The notes under the pieces are model-generated. The model worked only from the letters and a program-made list of their open reading frames with translations. It was not told where the DNA came from and ran no database searches. From positions 116,934 through 180,933 of the forward strand of contig CAMARR010000004.1 of the NCBI GenBank assembly GCA_945860915.1: a stretch of 64,000 nt of DNA. Reading direction: 5' to 3'. Both the position numbers and the translations under genes were made by a program. Below, piece by piece: positions 8,503 through 16,604 of the stretch (position 1 is its first letter; every line of letters begins with the position of its first letter). The stretch is from Candidatus Kuenenia stuttgartensis. GTDB taxonomy: Bacteria; Planctomycetota; GCA-002687715; CAIWVZ01.

Positions 8503-9104
8503 CGCCGTTCTTTCGCGAGGGCCACGGTTTCATTGAGGTGGTGTGCGGCAGCATGTTCTCCGGCAAGACGGAGGAACTGATTCGACGCCTGAGGCGGGCG
8601 GTCATTGCAAAGCAAGTTGTGCGAGTATTCAAGCCAGCGTTGGACCGCCGCTACGACGAAACCGATATCGTCTCCCATTCATCGTTGCGGATCCCGTCGC
8701 TAGTCGTCGCCCGGGCCGCCGAAATTCCTGCACTTGTTCCGGATGGCGTCCAGGTCGTCGGGATCGACGAAGCTCAGTTCTTTGACGACGAAATCGTGGC
8801 CGTCTGCCACGAGCTCGCTTCTAGGGGGATTAGGGTGATTGCCGCAGGGCTTGAGCAGGACTACCTCGGCAAGCCATTTGCAGTGATGATGGCTTTGATG
8901 GTCGAAGCCGATTACGTGACAAAGAACCTCGCCATCTGCGTGGTGTGCGGGAATCCCGCGATCCGTAACCAGAGAACCACTGAGAAGAGTGGTCAGATTT
9001 TGGTGGGCGGCGCAGATTCCTATGAGGCCCGTTGCCGGCATTGTTTCAAGGCAGGTGGATCAGAGCCCACGCCGCTTTTTGCGCCGATCGGAGATTCCAA
9101 ATGA
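8499..9104 (+). CDS. tdk: Thymidine kinase (type II)
   Basis: A 201-residue TK1-type enzyme that phosphorylates thymidine with ATP for salvage. The P-loop is CGSMFSGKTEELIRRLRR, the Walker B-like DEAQFF carries the catalytic Asp-Glu pair, and RNQRTTEK precedes the thymidine-binding lasso. The structural zinc site is CVVCGN plus CRHCF near the C-terminus. The ATG at 8499 overlaps the preceding stop in an ATGA, and the tdk stop overlaps the next start the same way, so three genes are translationally coupled. The length is normal for bacterial Tdk. Confidence 0.94.
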   Translation: MTPFFREGHGFIEVVCGSMFSGKTEELIRRLRRAVIAKQVVRVFKPALDRRYDETDIVSHSSLRIPSLVVARAAEIPALVPDGVQVVGIDEAQFFDDEIVAVCHELASRGIRVIAAGLEQDYLGKPFAVMMALMVEADYVTKNLAICVVCGNPAIRNQRTTEKSGQILVGGADSYEARCRHCFKAGGSEPTPLFAPIGDSK

Positions 9105-9892
9105 CTGTGAAAGTAGGCAGACCCGTGGTGTTGGTCATCGGTGGTTCGGATCCGACGGGAGCGTCGGGAATTCAGGCCGACCTTCGGCATTTGGCCGGCA
9201 TCGGAGTCTTCGGCGCGGCCGTCCCGACCGCGCTCACCGTGCAGACGATGGACGGAGTATCGCAGGTGGAAGCGGTGGACCCCGATTTCTTCCGTGCTCA
9301 ACTCGATGCGGTGCGATCGACTCTAGATGTCGGCGCCGTCATGGTGAGTATGCTCGCAAACGCTGCCATCGTTCGGGAAGCGATGCTTTGGCTTCATGCG
9401 TATTACGGACCCGTGATTCTCGATCCTGTGATGGAGTCATCTTCGGGCGGATCACTCCTCGATGAAGCCGGCCGCGTCTTGCTGAGAGACCTGCTCTTAC
9501 CGCGAGCGTTGATGGTATGTCCTAATGTGCGCGAACTCGCGTGGCTGTCGTCGGCCTCAGCCCCGGCACACGACGAGGCGTCGCGCCATGCGCAGGCCGA
9601 TGTCCTTCTCGACCGTGGTTGTGCGTGTGTCGTGTCGAAGGGAGGCCACGCGGGCGGTCTAGAGAGCGTTGACCTCGTCGTCGACGATGCGGGAATGGAA
9701 CGGCTCACCTCTCCCCGAGTCCCTGGCATGTTCCGCGGTGCAGGCGGGGCTTTTGCGGTGACCGCGGCTGCGGCCTGTGCGCGCGGTGCGGAGCCGCGTG
9801 TGGCGGCTCGTTTCGCTCAACGGGCCGTGGCTGACGCGCTGGTCCGTGCGCACGGACTCAACACGCCATTCCTCTCGGTCGGATCCACCTGA
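9101..9892 (+). CDS. ThiD-like (hydroxymethyl)pyrimidine kinase family protein
   Basis: A 263-residue ribokinase-superfamily protein. The N-terminus VLVIGGSDPTGASGIQADL is the classic ThiD substrate site (GSDxSGGAGIQAD in most members), and TALTVQTMDG and LDPVMESSSG follow the family order. ThiD makes HMP-pyrophosphate for thiamine synthesis. The anion-hole motif near residue 213, normally GTGC, reads GAGGAF, so the conserved Cys is missing and activity or substrate may differ. The ATG at 9101 is preferred over earlier in-frame starts because GGAG sits 7 bases upstream and it overlaps the tdk stop by 4 bases. No other thiamine genes are nearby. Confidence 0.8.
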   Translation: MTVKVGRPVVLVIGGSDPTGASGIQADLRHLAGIGVFGAAVPTALTVQTMDGVSQVEAVDPDFFRAQLDAVRSTLDVGAVMVSMLANAAIVREAMLWLHAYYGPVILDPVMESSSGGSLLDEAGRVLLRDLLLPRALMVCPNVRELAWLSSASAPAHDEASRHAQADVLLDRGCACVVSKGGHAGGLESVDLVVDDAGMERLTSPRVPGMFRGAGGAFAVTAAAACARGAEPRVAARFAQRAVADALVRAHGLNTPFLSVGST

Positions 9893-9903
9893 GCCCCCGG
9901 CGG

Positions 9904-10365
9904 ATGACGGCTGGACGGTTCTTTTTCCTCGTGCTGCTTGTCGTGGCGACATCGGTCGCCACGTGGTGGATGTTTCGAGCGGAGCGTGACGATCTAGCAA
10001 CGCCAGAGGGATACGTCGAAGGACTCGCCAAGGGCCTGCGCGGAGACGACCCGGTCCGCGTGGCGATTGATGCAACGACCAGTGATTTTGCTGTTGAGTT
10101 GGCGATGAATCGTCGTTTGACAAAAATGGAAGCGATCGCTTGGGTCGAGTCGCAGGTGAAACTCCGCCGATTCAACCCCGGTATCTCGCAAGCAGTGACG
10201 TTGCCCGGGCTGAGTGGCACGTACGAGGTCCTCGTTACCGGAACTTTCACTGAAGGCGACTTAATGGCCGGGGTTCGCCCGCCGCTGAGCGCGTTTCGTG
10301 CAGCCGTTTCGCTAGTGCCGTCTGGACGACGATTTCAGGTTCGCGCGATCCGATTTCTGCCTTAG
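9904..10365 (+). CDS. Hypothetical membrane-anchored protein
   Basis: A 153-residue protein that I do not recognise. Residues ~5-25 (RFFFLVLLVVATSVATWWMF) form one hydrophobic segment, either an uncleaved anchor or a signal peptide. The remainder is a small soluble alpha/beta domain with EGYVEGLAKGLRGDDPVRVAID near its start, presumably outside the cytoplasmic membrane. It begins 11 bases after the ThiD-like gene on the same strand and is probably the last gene of that operon. It is convergent with nadA, with only 4 bases between the stops. Confidence 0.6.
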   Translation: MTAGRFFFLVLLVVATSVATWWMFRAERDDLATPEGYVEGLAKGLRGDDPVRVAIDATTSDFAVELAMNRRLTKMEAIAWVESQVKLRRFNPGISQAVTLPGLSGTYEVLVTGTFTEGDLMAGVRPPLSAFRAAVSLVPSGRRFQVRAIRFLP

Positions 10366-10369
10366 AAGG

Positions 10370-11446
10370 TCACGCCAACGCGAGCATGCGATCAAGTGCC
10401 AGCTTGGCGTCGCGTTTGTCGGAATCGGATACGCGGATGCGATTCACAACGACACCTTCAGCAAGGTTCTCGAGTGCCCACAGGAGATGCGCGGGGTCAA
10501 TCCGATACATCGTCGCGCACAGACAGGCGATGCCGGAAAGCGACAGCACCTTTTTCTTGGGGAACTTCTCCGCGAGTCTCGCGACCAAGTTGATCTCGGT
10601 TCCAATTGCGAAGGTGCTGCCATCAGGGGCATCGGAAACAATCTTGATTAGACGTTCGGTTGATCCTGATTCGTCTGCTTTTTGAACCGTCTCATACGGA
10701 CATTCCGGATGGACGATGACTCGTATTCCAGGGTGGTTAGCCCGCATGGCGTCAACGTGCTCTGGAAGGAACTTGACATGAACTGAGCAGTGTCCCTTCC
10801 AGAGAACGATCTTCGCTCGATCGCATCCATTTGCCAGGTTCTCTTCGGGGAGGGCGTGTGGGTCCCAGATCGCCATGTCACTCAATGGGATGCCCATCGC
10901 CTGGCACGTGTTGCGCCCGAGGTGTTGGTCGGGAAGGAACAACATCCGGCGATTCTGCTCAAGAGCCCAGGTGATGATCTTTCGGGCGTTGGACGACGTG
11001 CACACAGCCCCACCATGACGCCCACAGAAGGCTTTGATGGCAGCTGACGAATTCATGTAGGTGACCGGCGTGATGTCACGCCGCCCAAGTTCTGCCCATG
11101 CGGTTTCCACTTGGTCAATATTCGCCATGTCGGCCATTGAGCAGCCTGCGGCGAGATCGGGGAGGATTACCTGCTGGTGGGGCGCGGCCAGAATGTCGGC
11201 CGATTCGGCCATGAAATGGACACCGAGGAAGACGATGTAGTCTGCCTCAGGGTGGGCGGCGCCGTCGCGCGCCAATTTAAACGAGTCGCCCGTGCAATCC
11301 GCGAAACGGACGACCTCGTCGACTTGGTAGTGATGGCCCAAGATCAAAAGGCGCTTTCCCATGCGCGCCTTGATGGCGGCAATCTTTGCGAGAGTAGCCT
11401 CGAGGTCGAGAGCAGTTGCGGTCGGGTCGAGGGAGACGGTCGTCAT
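10370..11446 (-). CDS. nadA: Quinolinate synthase
   Basis: A 358-residue NadA that condenses iminoaspartate with dihydroxyacetone phosphate to quinolinate in de novo NAD synthesis. The three [4Fe-4S] cysteines are evident at Cys102 (AGCSMAD), Cys249 (HPECPYE) and Cys308/310 (CLCATMYRID). GHHYQVDEV near residue 38 and YMNSSAAIKAF near residue 130 are conserved substrate-site stretches. The length fits the long NadA type. GGGAG lies 6 bases upstream of the ATG. No nadB or nadC is present in the window. The gene is transcribed away from the SDR gene across a ~118-base divergent intergenic region. Confidence 0.95.
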   Translation of the reverse strand: MTTVSLDPTATALDLEATLAKIAAIKARMGKRLLILGHHYQVDEVVRFADCTGDSFKLARDGAAHPEADYIVFLGVHFMAESADILAAPHQQVILPDLAAGCSMADMANIDQVETAWAELGRRDITPVTYMNSSAAIKAFCGRHGGAVCTSSNARKIITWALEQNRRMLFLPDQHLGRNTCQAMGIPLSDMAIWDPHALPEENLANGCDRAKIVLWKGHCSVHVKFLPEHVDAMRANHPGIRVIVHPECPYETVQKADESGSTERLIKIVSDAPDGSTFAIGTEINLVARLAEKFPKKKVLSLSGIACLCATMYRIDPAHLLWALENLAEGVVVNRIRVSDSDKRDAKLALDRMLALA

Positions 11447-11496
11447 GGCGAACTCCCAGTTTGCAGTTGCACTTGTGAACGCCTTAGATTAACAGG

Positions 11497-11520
11497 TCCC
11501 GGGGAAGAGCCACCCCGGGA
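11497..11520. promoter_or_regulatory. Perfect inverted repeat between nadA and the SDR gene
   Basis: TCCCGGGG and CCCCGGGA are separated by 8 bases and form an 8-bp perfect palindrome. It lies 45-70 bases upstream of both divergent genes. It could be an operator for a dimeric regulator or an RNA hairpin in either 5' leader. No U-run follows, so it is not a standard terminator. Confidence 0.4.
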
Positions 11521-11564
11521 TTCAGCGACATGTGTATCTTACGGACCTGCTAGACGAGGATGAA

Positions 11565-12317
11565 ATGACAAACATGAATGGGCAGGTCGCCGTCATCACC
11601 GGCGGCAGCCGTGGGATAGGCAAGGCGTGTGCGTTGGCCCTAGGTGACGCAGGAGCCACCGTGGTCATTCTGTACCGGGAGGACACGCGCGCCGCCATGA
11701 GTACGGTGAGGACGATACGTCGGCGGGGTGGAAAGGCCGACGCAATGGCCGTCGACGTGAGCGACTCACCACTCGTCGGCGAGGCGTTTGCCGAAATCGG
11801 GCGTTCCCACCGACGTATCGATGTGCTCGTTCATTCGGCCGGCATCTGGGAGCCCGAGCCGTTTCTGACGGGGGACGGCGCGAATTGGACACGCACACTT
11901 AAGATCAACCTTGAGGCGACGGCCACGGTCGCGCGCGAGGCCGCGCGAAGGATGGCCGTGCGAGGCTACGGACGACTTGTGTTCATCGGATCCACGGCAG
12001 GCATTCGCGGCGAAGCCGGATACTCTGCCTACGCTGCGTCAAAGGGCGCACTGTTCGCGTTCGTGAGATCGCTTGCCGTGGAGCTGGCAGGACTTGGAAT
12101 AACATCGAACGTGGTTTCACCCGGATGGGTCCTAACCGACATGACTCGCGCAGAGTTGACGAAAACTCGACTTGCCGAGATCGAATCCGCGATACCGACC
12201 GGGCGCATCTCGACGCCCGAGGATATCGCGGCTGCCGTGCGCTTTGTTGCCTCAAAGGAAGCAGGACAGATCAACGGATCCAACATCGATGTGAACGGCG
12301 GTGTTGTTTTCTCGTAG
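11565..12317 (+). CDS. Short-chain dehydrogenase/reductase (FabG-like)
   Basis: A 250-residue classical SDR. The Rossmann nucleotide-binding motif is TGGSRGIGKA, then come HSAGIWE (NNAG equivalent), the catalytic Ser in GSTAGIRGE, and Tyr-x-x-x-Lys in YSAYAASKGAL. NVVSPGWVLTDMT and the end INGSNIDVNGG are typical of FabG-type reductases. An earlier GTG (11532) is in frame, but the ATG at 11565 has GAGGA 4 bases upstream and gives the normal family length. The substrate cannot be told from sequence. A 3-oxoacyl-ACP reductase role is possible, since an acyl-CoA synthetase is the convergent neighbour. Confidence 0.85.
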   Translation: MTNMNGQVAVITGGSRGIGKACALALGDAGATVVILYREDTRAAMSTVRTIRRRGGKADAMAVDVSDSPLVGEAFAEIGRSHRRIDVLVHSAGIWEPEPFLTGDGANWTRTLKINLEATATVAREAARRMAVRGYGRLVFIGSTAGIRGEAGYSAYAASKGALFAFVRSLAVELAGLGITSNVVSPGWVLTDMTRAELTKTRLAEIESAIPTGRISTPEDIAAAVRFVASKEAGQINGSNIDVNGGVVFS

Positions 12318-12323
12318 CTGACT

Positions 12324-14207
12324 TCAGTCAGTGAAAAGGCTGGCAATTTGGTCTTTATAGCGATCCTCAATGACGTTGCGACGCTTCTTGAGGGTGGCGG
12401 TCAGCGTCCCGTCTTCGGTGCTGAATCCGTGGGCCAATAGCGCGACTTTCGTTACCTGTTCAAAGCCTCGCCATCCACGTGATGGATCCATGATGCGAAC
12501 CACTTCGTCCTTAACGAAACGGCGTGCGGCGTCGTTCGCCGCCCTTGCTTCGGGGTCCTCCGGGAGGCTCTGGCCACGCGCCTTAAGGACGTCCCAATCG
12601 GGGAGAACTAGGACACCGAGTGACTTCTGGCCGTGTCCTACGACAATCGCGTCGGCAATGAGGGGCGATGCCATGAGGGCGGCCTCGATATTGGCGGGTT
12701 CGACGTTTTCTCCGCCTCGCAGGACGATGGTGTCCTTCGCGCGTCCAACGATCACGAGACTCCCTTTTTGTGTCAGCAAGCCGAGATCACCCGTATCGAA
12801 CCACCCATCCTTGAGGCAGGCGTCGGTCGCGGTCGGATTGTCCCAATACCCCTGCATGACCTGTGGGCCTCGTACTCGGATGATGCCCTTTGTCCCTTGG
12901 GGAACAGGCTTGCCGGACTCATCACTAATTGAAATCTCAGTCTGGTGAAGCGGCGGTCCGATGGTGCCGAGCACGTTGTGGCGGGGGACGCGCACACTAA
13001 TCACGGGGGAAGTTTCAGTGAGCCCGTAACCGTTGAGGAATGGGATCCCCGCGTCCATGAAGAAGGCGTCGACCTCCGGTGGCAATGGGCCGCCTCCCGA
13101 GATGATCACGGGTCGTTTGCCCCCGAGCGCGGAATTGAGTTTCGTATATACGAATTTGCGCGCGAGCCATTCCTGCGGCGCAGTTAAGAGCATCGCGAGC
13201 CAAGAGCCCAATGCCCCGGGCAGGCCACCAGTCGCTTCCCGCCCGGGCGCCACCACGGTGAGTCCTCGTGCGCGACGCGCGGCATCGTGGAATCGACGAC
13301 TTCCACTGAGTGCCCACGAAACCAACTTGCGCTTGGTCGGCGGGAGGTTCTCGATGGACGAAAGCACGCTTTGATGGAACATCTCCCAAACGCGCGGGAC
13401 GCCTGCCAGGAAGTTCGGTTCGAGCTTGACGATGTCGGATTTCAGGGTGCGCTTGGTCGCGTAATGCAGCTCCATTCCAGTGTCAAGAACGATGTACTCT
13501 AAAGTGCGTTCGAAGGTGTGCCATGTCGGGAGAAACGACACGTATTTGAGTCCCGGAACAAACTGCAGGACATCCGGCACAGCGTCCATGTTGTGCATGA
13601 TGTTCCGATGGGAGAGCATCACGCCCTTGGGATTGCCCGAGGTCCCCGATGTGTAGATGATGGTCGCCGTGTCTTCGTCACAAACCGAATCGAAGGCTCG
13701 AGCGAGTTCGGCGTGGCCACCCGAGGACCTCAGTTCGCGCCCCCTGTTACAGAGCTCGGAAATGGTGGGGATCCCCGGCCGCCCCTCGCCGCGCAACACC
13801 ATCACCAACTCGAGTGGTGGAAGCGAGGCCTTTACTCGGTCATAGATCGCGGTGTTTTCAAATATGGCCGCTTTGCATCGTGCGTGGGACAGCACGAATC
13901 CGATTTCCGCAGGCGAGGCATCGCCGCCGCGGGGAACGTCGACTGCCCCCAAGGATAAAAGCGCGAGATCTGCGATGATCCAAGCGTCCAAGTTCTCGCT
14001 TGCGATTCCGATCCTGTCACCCTTGGTGATGCCGAGGTCTAGGAAGGCCGCGGCGAGATCGTCGACAGCTTCAAGCAGCTCGCCGTAGTTCCAGACCGGC
14101 TTGAGGCAAGTGGCATGTCCCGATAGGGCCGTCATCGCAGCACGGCGGGCTGCGACGCGGCGGATCCGATTGGGGATCCCTCCTCTTGGTGTGGCTCCTG
14201 CTAACAT
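12324..14207 (-). CDS. Long-chain fatty acid-CoA ligase (AMP-forming)
   Basis: A 627-residue adenylate-forming enzyme that activates a fatty acid to acyl-AMP and then acyl-CoA. Motifs appear in order: IIYTSGTSGNPKGVMLSH (AMP-binding P-loop), FLPTWHTFERT (typical of long-chain ligases), ISGGGPLP, LNGYGLTETSPV, DGWFDTGDLG and GRAKDTIVLRGGENVEP. The C-terminal Lys region LTATLKKRRN holds the likely adenylation lysine. A longer form starting at 14300 would overlap the divergent gene's start. The ATG at 14207 leaves a sensible 62-base divergent promoter region. The gene is convergent with the SDR, with only 6 bases between the stops. Confidence 0.9.
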   Translation of the reverse strand: MLAGATPRGGIPNRIRRVAARRAAMTALSGHATCLKPVWNYGELLEAVDDLAAAFLDLGITKGDRIGIASENLDAWIIADLALLSLGAVDVPRGGDASPAEIGFVLSHARCKAAIFENTAIYDRVKASLPPLELVMVLRGEGRPGIPTISELCNRGRELRSSGGHAELARAFDSVCDEDTATIIYTSGTSGNPKGVMLSHRNIMHNMDAVPDVLQFVPGLKYVSFLPTWHTFERTLEYIVLDTGMELHYATKRTLKSDIVKLEPNFLAGVPRVWEMFHQSVLSSIENLPPTKRKLVSWALSGSRRFHDAARRARGLTVVAPGREATGGLPGALGSWLAMLLTAPQEWLARKFVYTKLNSALGGKRPVIISGGGPLPPEVDAFFMDAGIPFLNGYGLTETSPVISVRVPRHNVLGTIGPPLHQTEISISDESGKPVPQGTKGIIRVRGPQVMQGYWDNPTATDACLKDGWFDTGDLGLLTQKGSLVIVGRAKDTIVLRGGENVEPANIEAALMASPLIADAIVVGHGQKSLGVLVLPDWDVLKARGQSLPEDPEARAANDAARRFVKDEVVRIMDPSRGWRGFEQVTKVALLAHGFSTEDGTLTATLKKRRNVIEDRYKDQIASLFTD

Positions 14208-14269
14208 CCGCTTCGCGTCGCCAATGGCGGCGGCGCGTTGGATTGTGCGTTGAAACGGCTTACTTGTCC

Positions 14270-16504
14270 ATGTCAACTCATTCAGTTCCTGTAGCGCCAA
14301 GTTTGGGTGATCGCGTCGTCCCGATTGCGATGGGACTTGTCGCCGCGTTGCTTGCGGTACTCGTCGGAGCGGGTGGTCACACGCCTCGAATTGGGCTTCG
14401 GCCCTACATCGACGTGGTCCCTACGGGCCGTCTTGGCGAATTTGCGTCCACATTCCTCGCTACCGGCCCTGCGGTCGTGCTGATGGTGGCGCTCGTTGTG
14501 ATCGCTCTGACCTCTGCGGCATGTGCGCTGCCGCGACGGCTTCTGGGGCGTTCGGTGCCATACATCGCGTGCCTGATGGTGGCCCTTCTCGTCATGAGCC
14601 CCGGGTGGATCGTTAGTCTGCGTCATGAAGGTGGCGCACCGTTGCTGCTCGGCGCGTTTTTTGCCTCGCTTGGACTCTGCCTAGCTTGTGGATCGTGGTC
14701 GCGTCCATTGCCATGGATCGCTGCAGTTTGCGCGGGACTTGCCGCCGGCTCCCATCCCATTTGGTTCGGCGCGTCAATCATCATTGGGTGGGCTGCGACC
14801 ATGACGTCGGCAGGCCGGCGACCGTGGGTCGCCGGCATCACGGTCATTGCTGCCGGGCTTGTCGGGCTCACCGTCTTGGGGAATCGCGACTGGCCGATTT
14901 CATGGTCCAACCTCGTTCCCGCCTTGACGGACCTCGCTTGCGCTCCGATCGAAGTATTCAACGATTCCGTGCGGTTTGACTTCCCAACGGGGTTCGAGGC
15001 GACCGCACGCGGCATTACGCCGTTGCTCGGGGCAGGCGTTTGGACTCTTATCATTGCTTGGATTTGCATGGTAGCTGGAATCGACCGCGGCATGTTGACA
15101 GTAGTTGCCTTGCTTGGCGCAGCCGCGGGTTCTTCGATGAATCCGGGTTATGTGCCAGCATCGCCTTGGATGGCGACCGCGTTTGTCTTTCTTGTCGTCC
15201 CAGCGTTGGTCCTCGCCTTCACTCCCATCTCTGGCGGCAAACTCGATGCCATCGTCATGGGGCTCACATTGGCGTTGCTCGGCATCGGAGGAATCCGCGC
15301 CCATGCTCGGCAGCCGTATCTTGATTCGCGCGCCGCGGCATTCCGATTCCCACGGAACGCGTCGGATTCCGTTGATTGGCATCGTGAGAAGGATGCCGCC
15401 AGACTCGTGTTGTTTCTTGAAACGATCGCAGAAAAGGACTCCTACGCGCCCGTCGTTGCGGACTCGGCTCGGCTGCTCGTCGATGGGGGAAGTCCGGCTT
15501 GGCGGCCCGACGCCCTGAGGGAGCTGCTTATCAAACGGTCTAGCAAGGTGCCGAATCACATTGGTACCCCGGAGGTCGTTGCGGCACTCGATCGCCTCGC
15601 AGTCGAACTGAATCTCGTGGAGAGCCTAGAGAAGGAGGGGGTCTCTCGCGCCCCGGAGGCGCTAGAAGCTCTCGGCCGCGCGGTACCGGACGCGCTCGAG
15701 GCGTGGACCAATGGTGGTTCCACTATTCGCGGGCTTGCGGAATTGCCCCGATTCGAAAAGCACGCTCGGTTTTGGGCAGAACTCGGTTCGCGCCTCGGGA
15801 TGACTCAGGAGTCCATCGCGCTACGCGAGGCCATTTGCGTGTTTCATCCGACCGATGCTGAAGATCGTGGACGACTCGGCGTCCATCGAGTCCTGGTCGA
15901 GCAGGACAAGGAAGGGAAGTCGGACCTTCTCGAGGCCCTCAAGACACTCGATTCGAAGTCCCGCTACGCGGGCCTCGCGCGTGGATTTCTCGGCATCGCG
16001 AAGGCGCGGTCGGGGGAGATACCCGAGGCGATCACTGAATTGGACCGAGGGTGGAGCGTGGTATCGCCCGGCGGTGCGGCGAACCTCTTGACGTACGTCC
16101 TCCCTGACTCGCTCGATTACTACCTCATAGCCGAAATCGTCCTGACACGGCTCGAGCTGGCCCGAAGCACGGGTGACATAGGGCTTGCCGCACAGGCGTC
16201 GAAGGATCTAGAGGTTCTTCTCAAGAACCCCTTGGAATTTGGCGTCAGGCGTTTGCCCGCCCTTGTTTTTGGCGGGCGAGCTGCGTTCCTACGGGGGGAT
16301 CGGGAGGGTGCGCTGTCCCTCCTCCGCGAAGGCCGCGCGCTGAAGAGCAGTCAGGCGAAGGAGATCTCGGATGGTCCGCTCGGCCGAATTCTGCACCCGC
16401 GTTACCGAAAGATGGGCCTGCGTTACCTCGCAGAAGTCCTCGATGGCGTGAGCGGCGCCGAGGCCGAGAAGGCCGCCGTCATCGCAGAAATCGGTTCTCG
16501 CTAG
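14270..16504 (+). CDS. Large polytopic membrane protein with C-terminal helical repeat domain
   Basis: A 744-residue protein of unknown function. The first ~370 residues carry roughly ten hydrophobic segments in a glycosyltransferase-C/DUF2723-like pattern, but I see no diagnostic motif. The last ~370 residues are soluble and helical and look like degenerate tetratricopeptide repeats (AEDRGRLGVHRVLVEQDKE, GFLGIAKARSGEIPEAITEL). This architecture, a membrane part followed by TPR, is common in planctomycete and Bacteroidota envelope proteins. The ATG at 14270 is chosen because the earlier in-frame start at 14186 would overlap the divergent acyl-CoA ligase. Confidence 0.6.
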   Translation: MSTHSVPVAPSLGDRVVPIAMGLVAALLAVLVGAGGHTPRIGLRPYIDVVPTGRLGEFASTFLATGPAVVLMVALVVIALTSAACALPRRLLGRSVPYIACLMVALLVMSPGWIVSLRHEGGAPLLLGAFFASLGLCLACGSWSRPLPWIAAVCAGLAAGSHPIWFGASIIIGWAATMTSAGRRPWVAGITVIAAGLVGLTVLGNRDWPISWSNLVPALTDLACAPIEVFNDSVRFDFPTGFEATARGITPLLGAGVWTLIIAWICMVAGIDRGMLTVVALLGAAAGSSMNPGYVPASPWMATAFVFLVVPALVLAFTPISGGKLDAIVMGLTLALLGIGGIRAHARQPYLDSRAAAFRFPRNASDSVDWHREKDAARLVLFLETIAEKDSYAPVVADSARLLVDGGSPAWRPDALRELLIKRSSKVPNHIGTPEVVAALDRLAVELNLVESLEKEGVSRAPEALEALGRAVPDALEAWTNGGSTIRGLAELPRFEKHARFWAELGSRLGMTQESIALREAICVFHPTDAEDRGRLGVHRVLVEQDKEGKSDLLEALKTLDSKSRYAGLARGFLGIAKARSGEIPEAITELDRGWSVVSPGGAANLLTYVLPDSLDYYLIAEIVLTRLELARSTGDIGLAAQASKDLEVLLKNPLEFGVRRLPALVFGGRAAFLRGDREGALSLLREGRALKSSQAKEISDGPLGRILHPRYRKMGLRYLAEVLDGVSGAEAEKAAVIAEIGSR

Positions 16505-16516
16505 ATCCGAGCCTTG

Positions 16517-16598
16517 ACCCAAGCCCCGTCCATGCCATGATGCGGGGCCTCCGGACCAAGGGGTCCTGGCGGCTTGGGTTTGCGCGAGACCAGAGGGT
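16517..16598 (+). promoter_or_regulatory. Structured leader upstream of carB (candidate RNA element)
   Basis: A 9-bp perfect long-range pairing, ACCCAAGCC (16517-16525) with GGCTTGGGT (16571-16579), encloses a GGACC-AAGG-GGTCC hairpin (16553-16566). An alternative stem, GCCCCG (16523-16528) with CGGGGC (16543-16548), shares bases with the long-range stem and would exclude it. Next to carB, GACC-AGAG-GGTC (16588-16598) places the probable Shine-Dalgarno AGAGGG in a small hairpin. It resembles a two-state leader, but it matches no riboswitch family I know. It may simply contain an attenuator for pyrimidine control. Confidence 0.4.
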
Positions 16599-16604
16599 CG
16601 TTCC

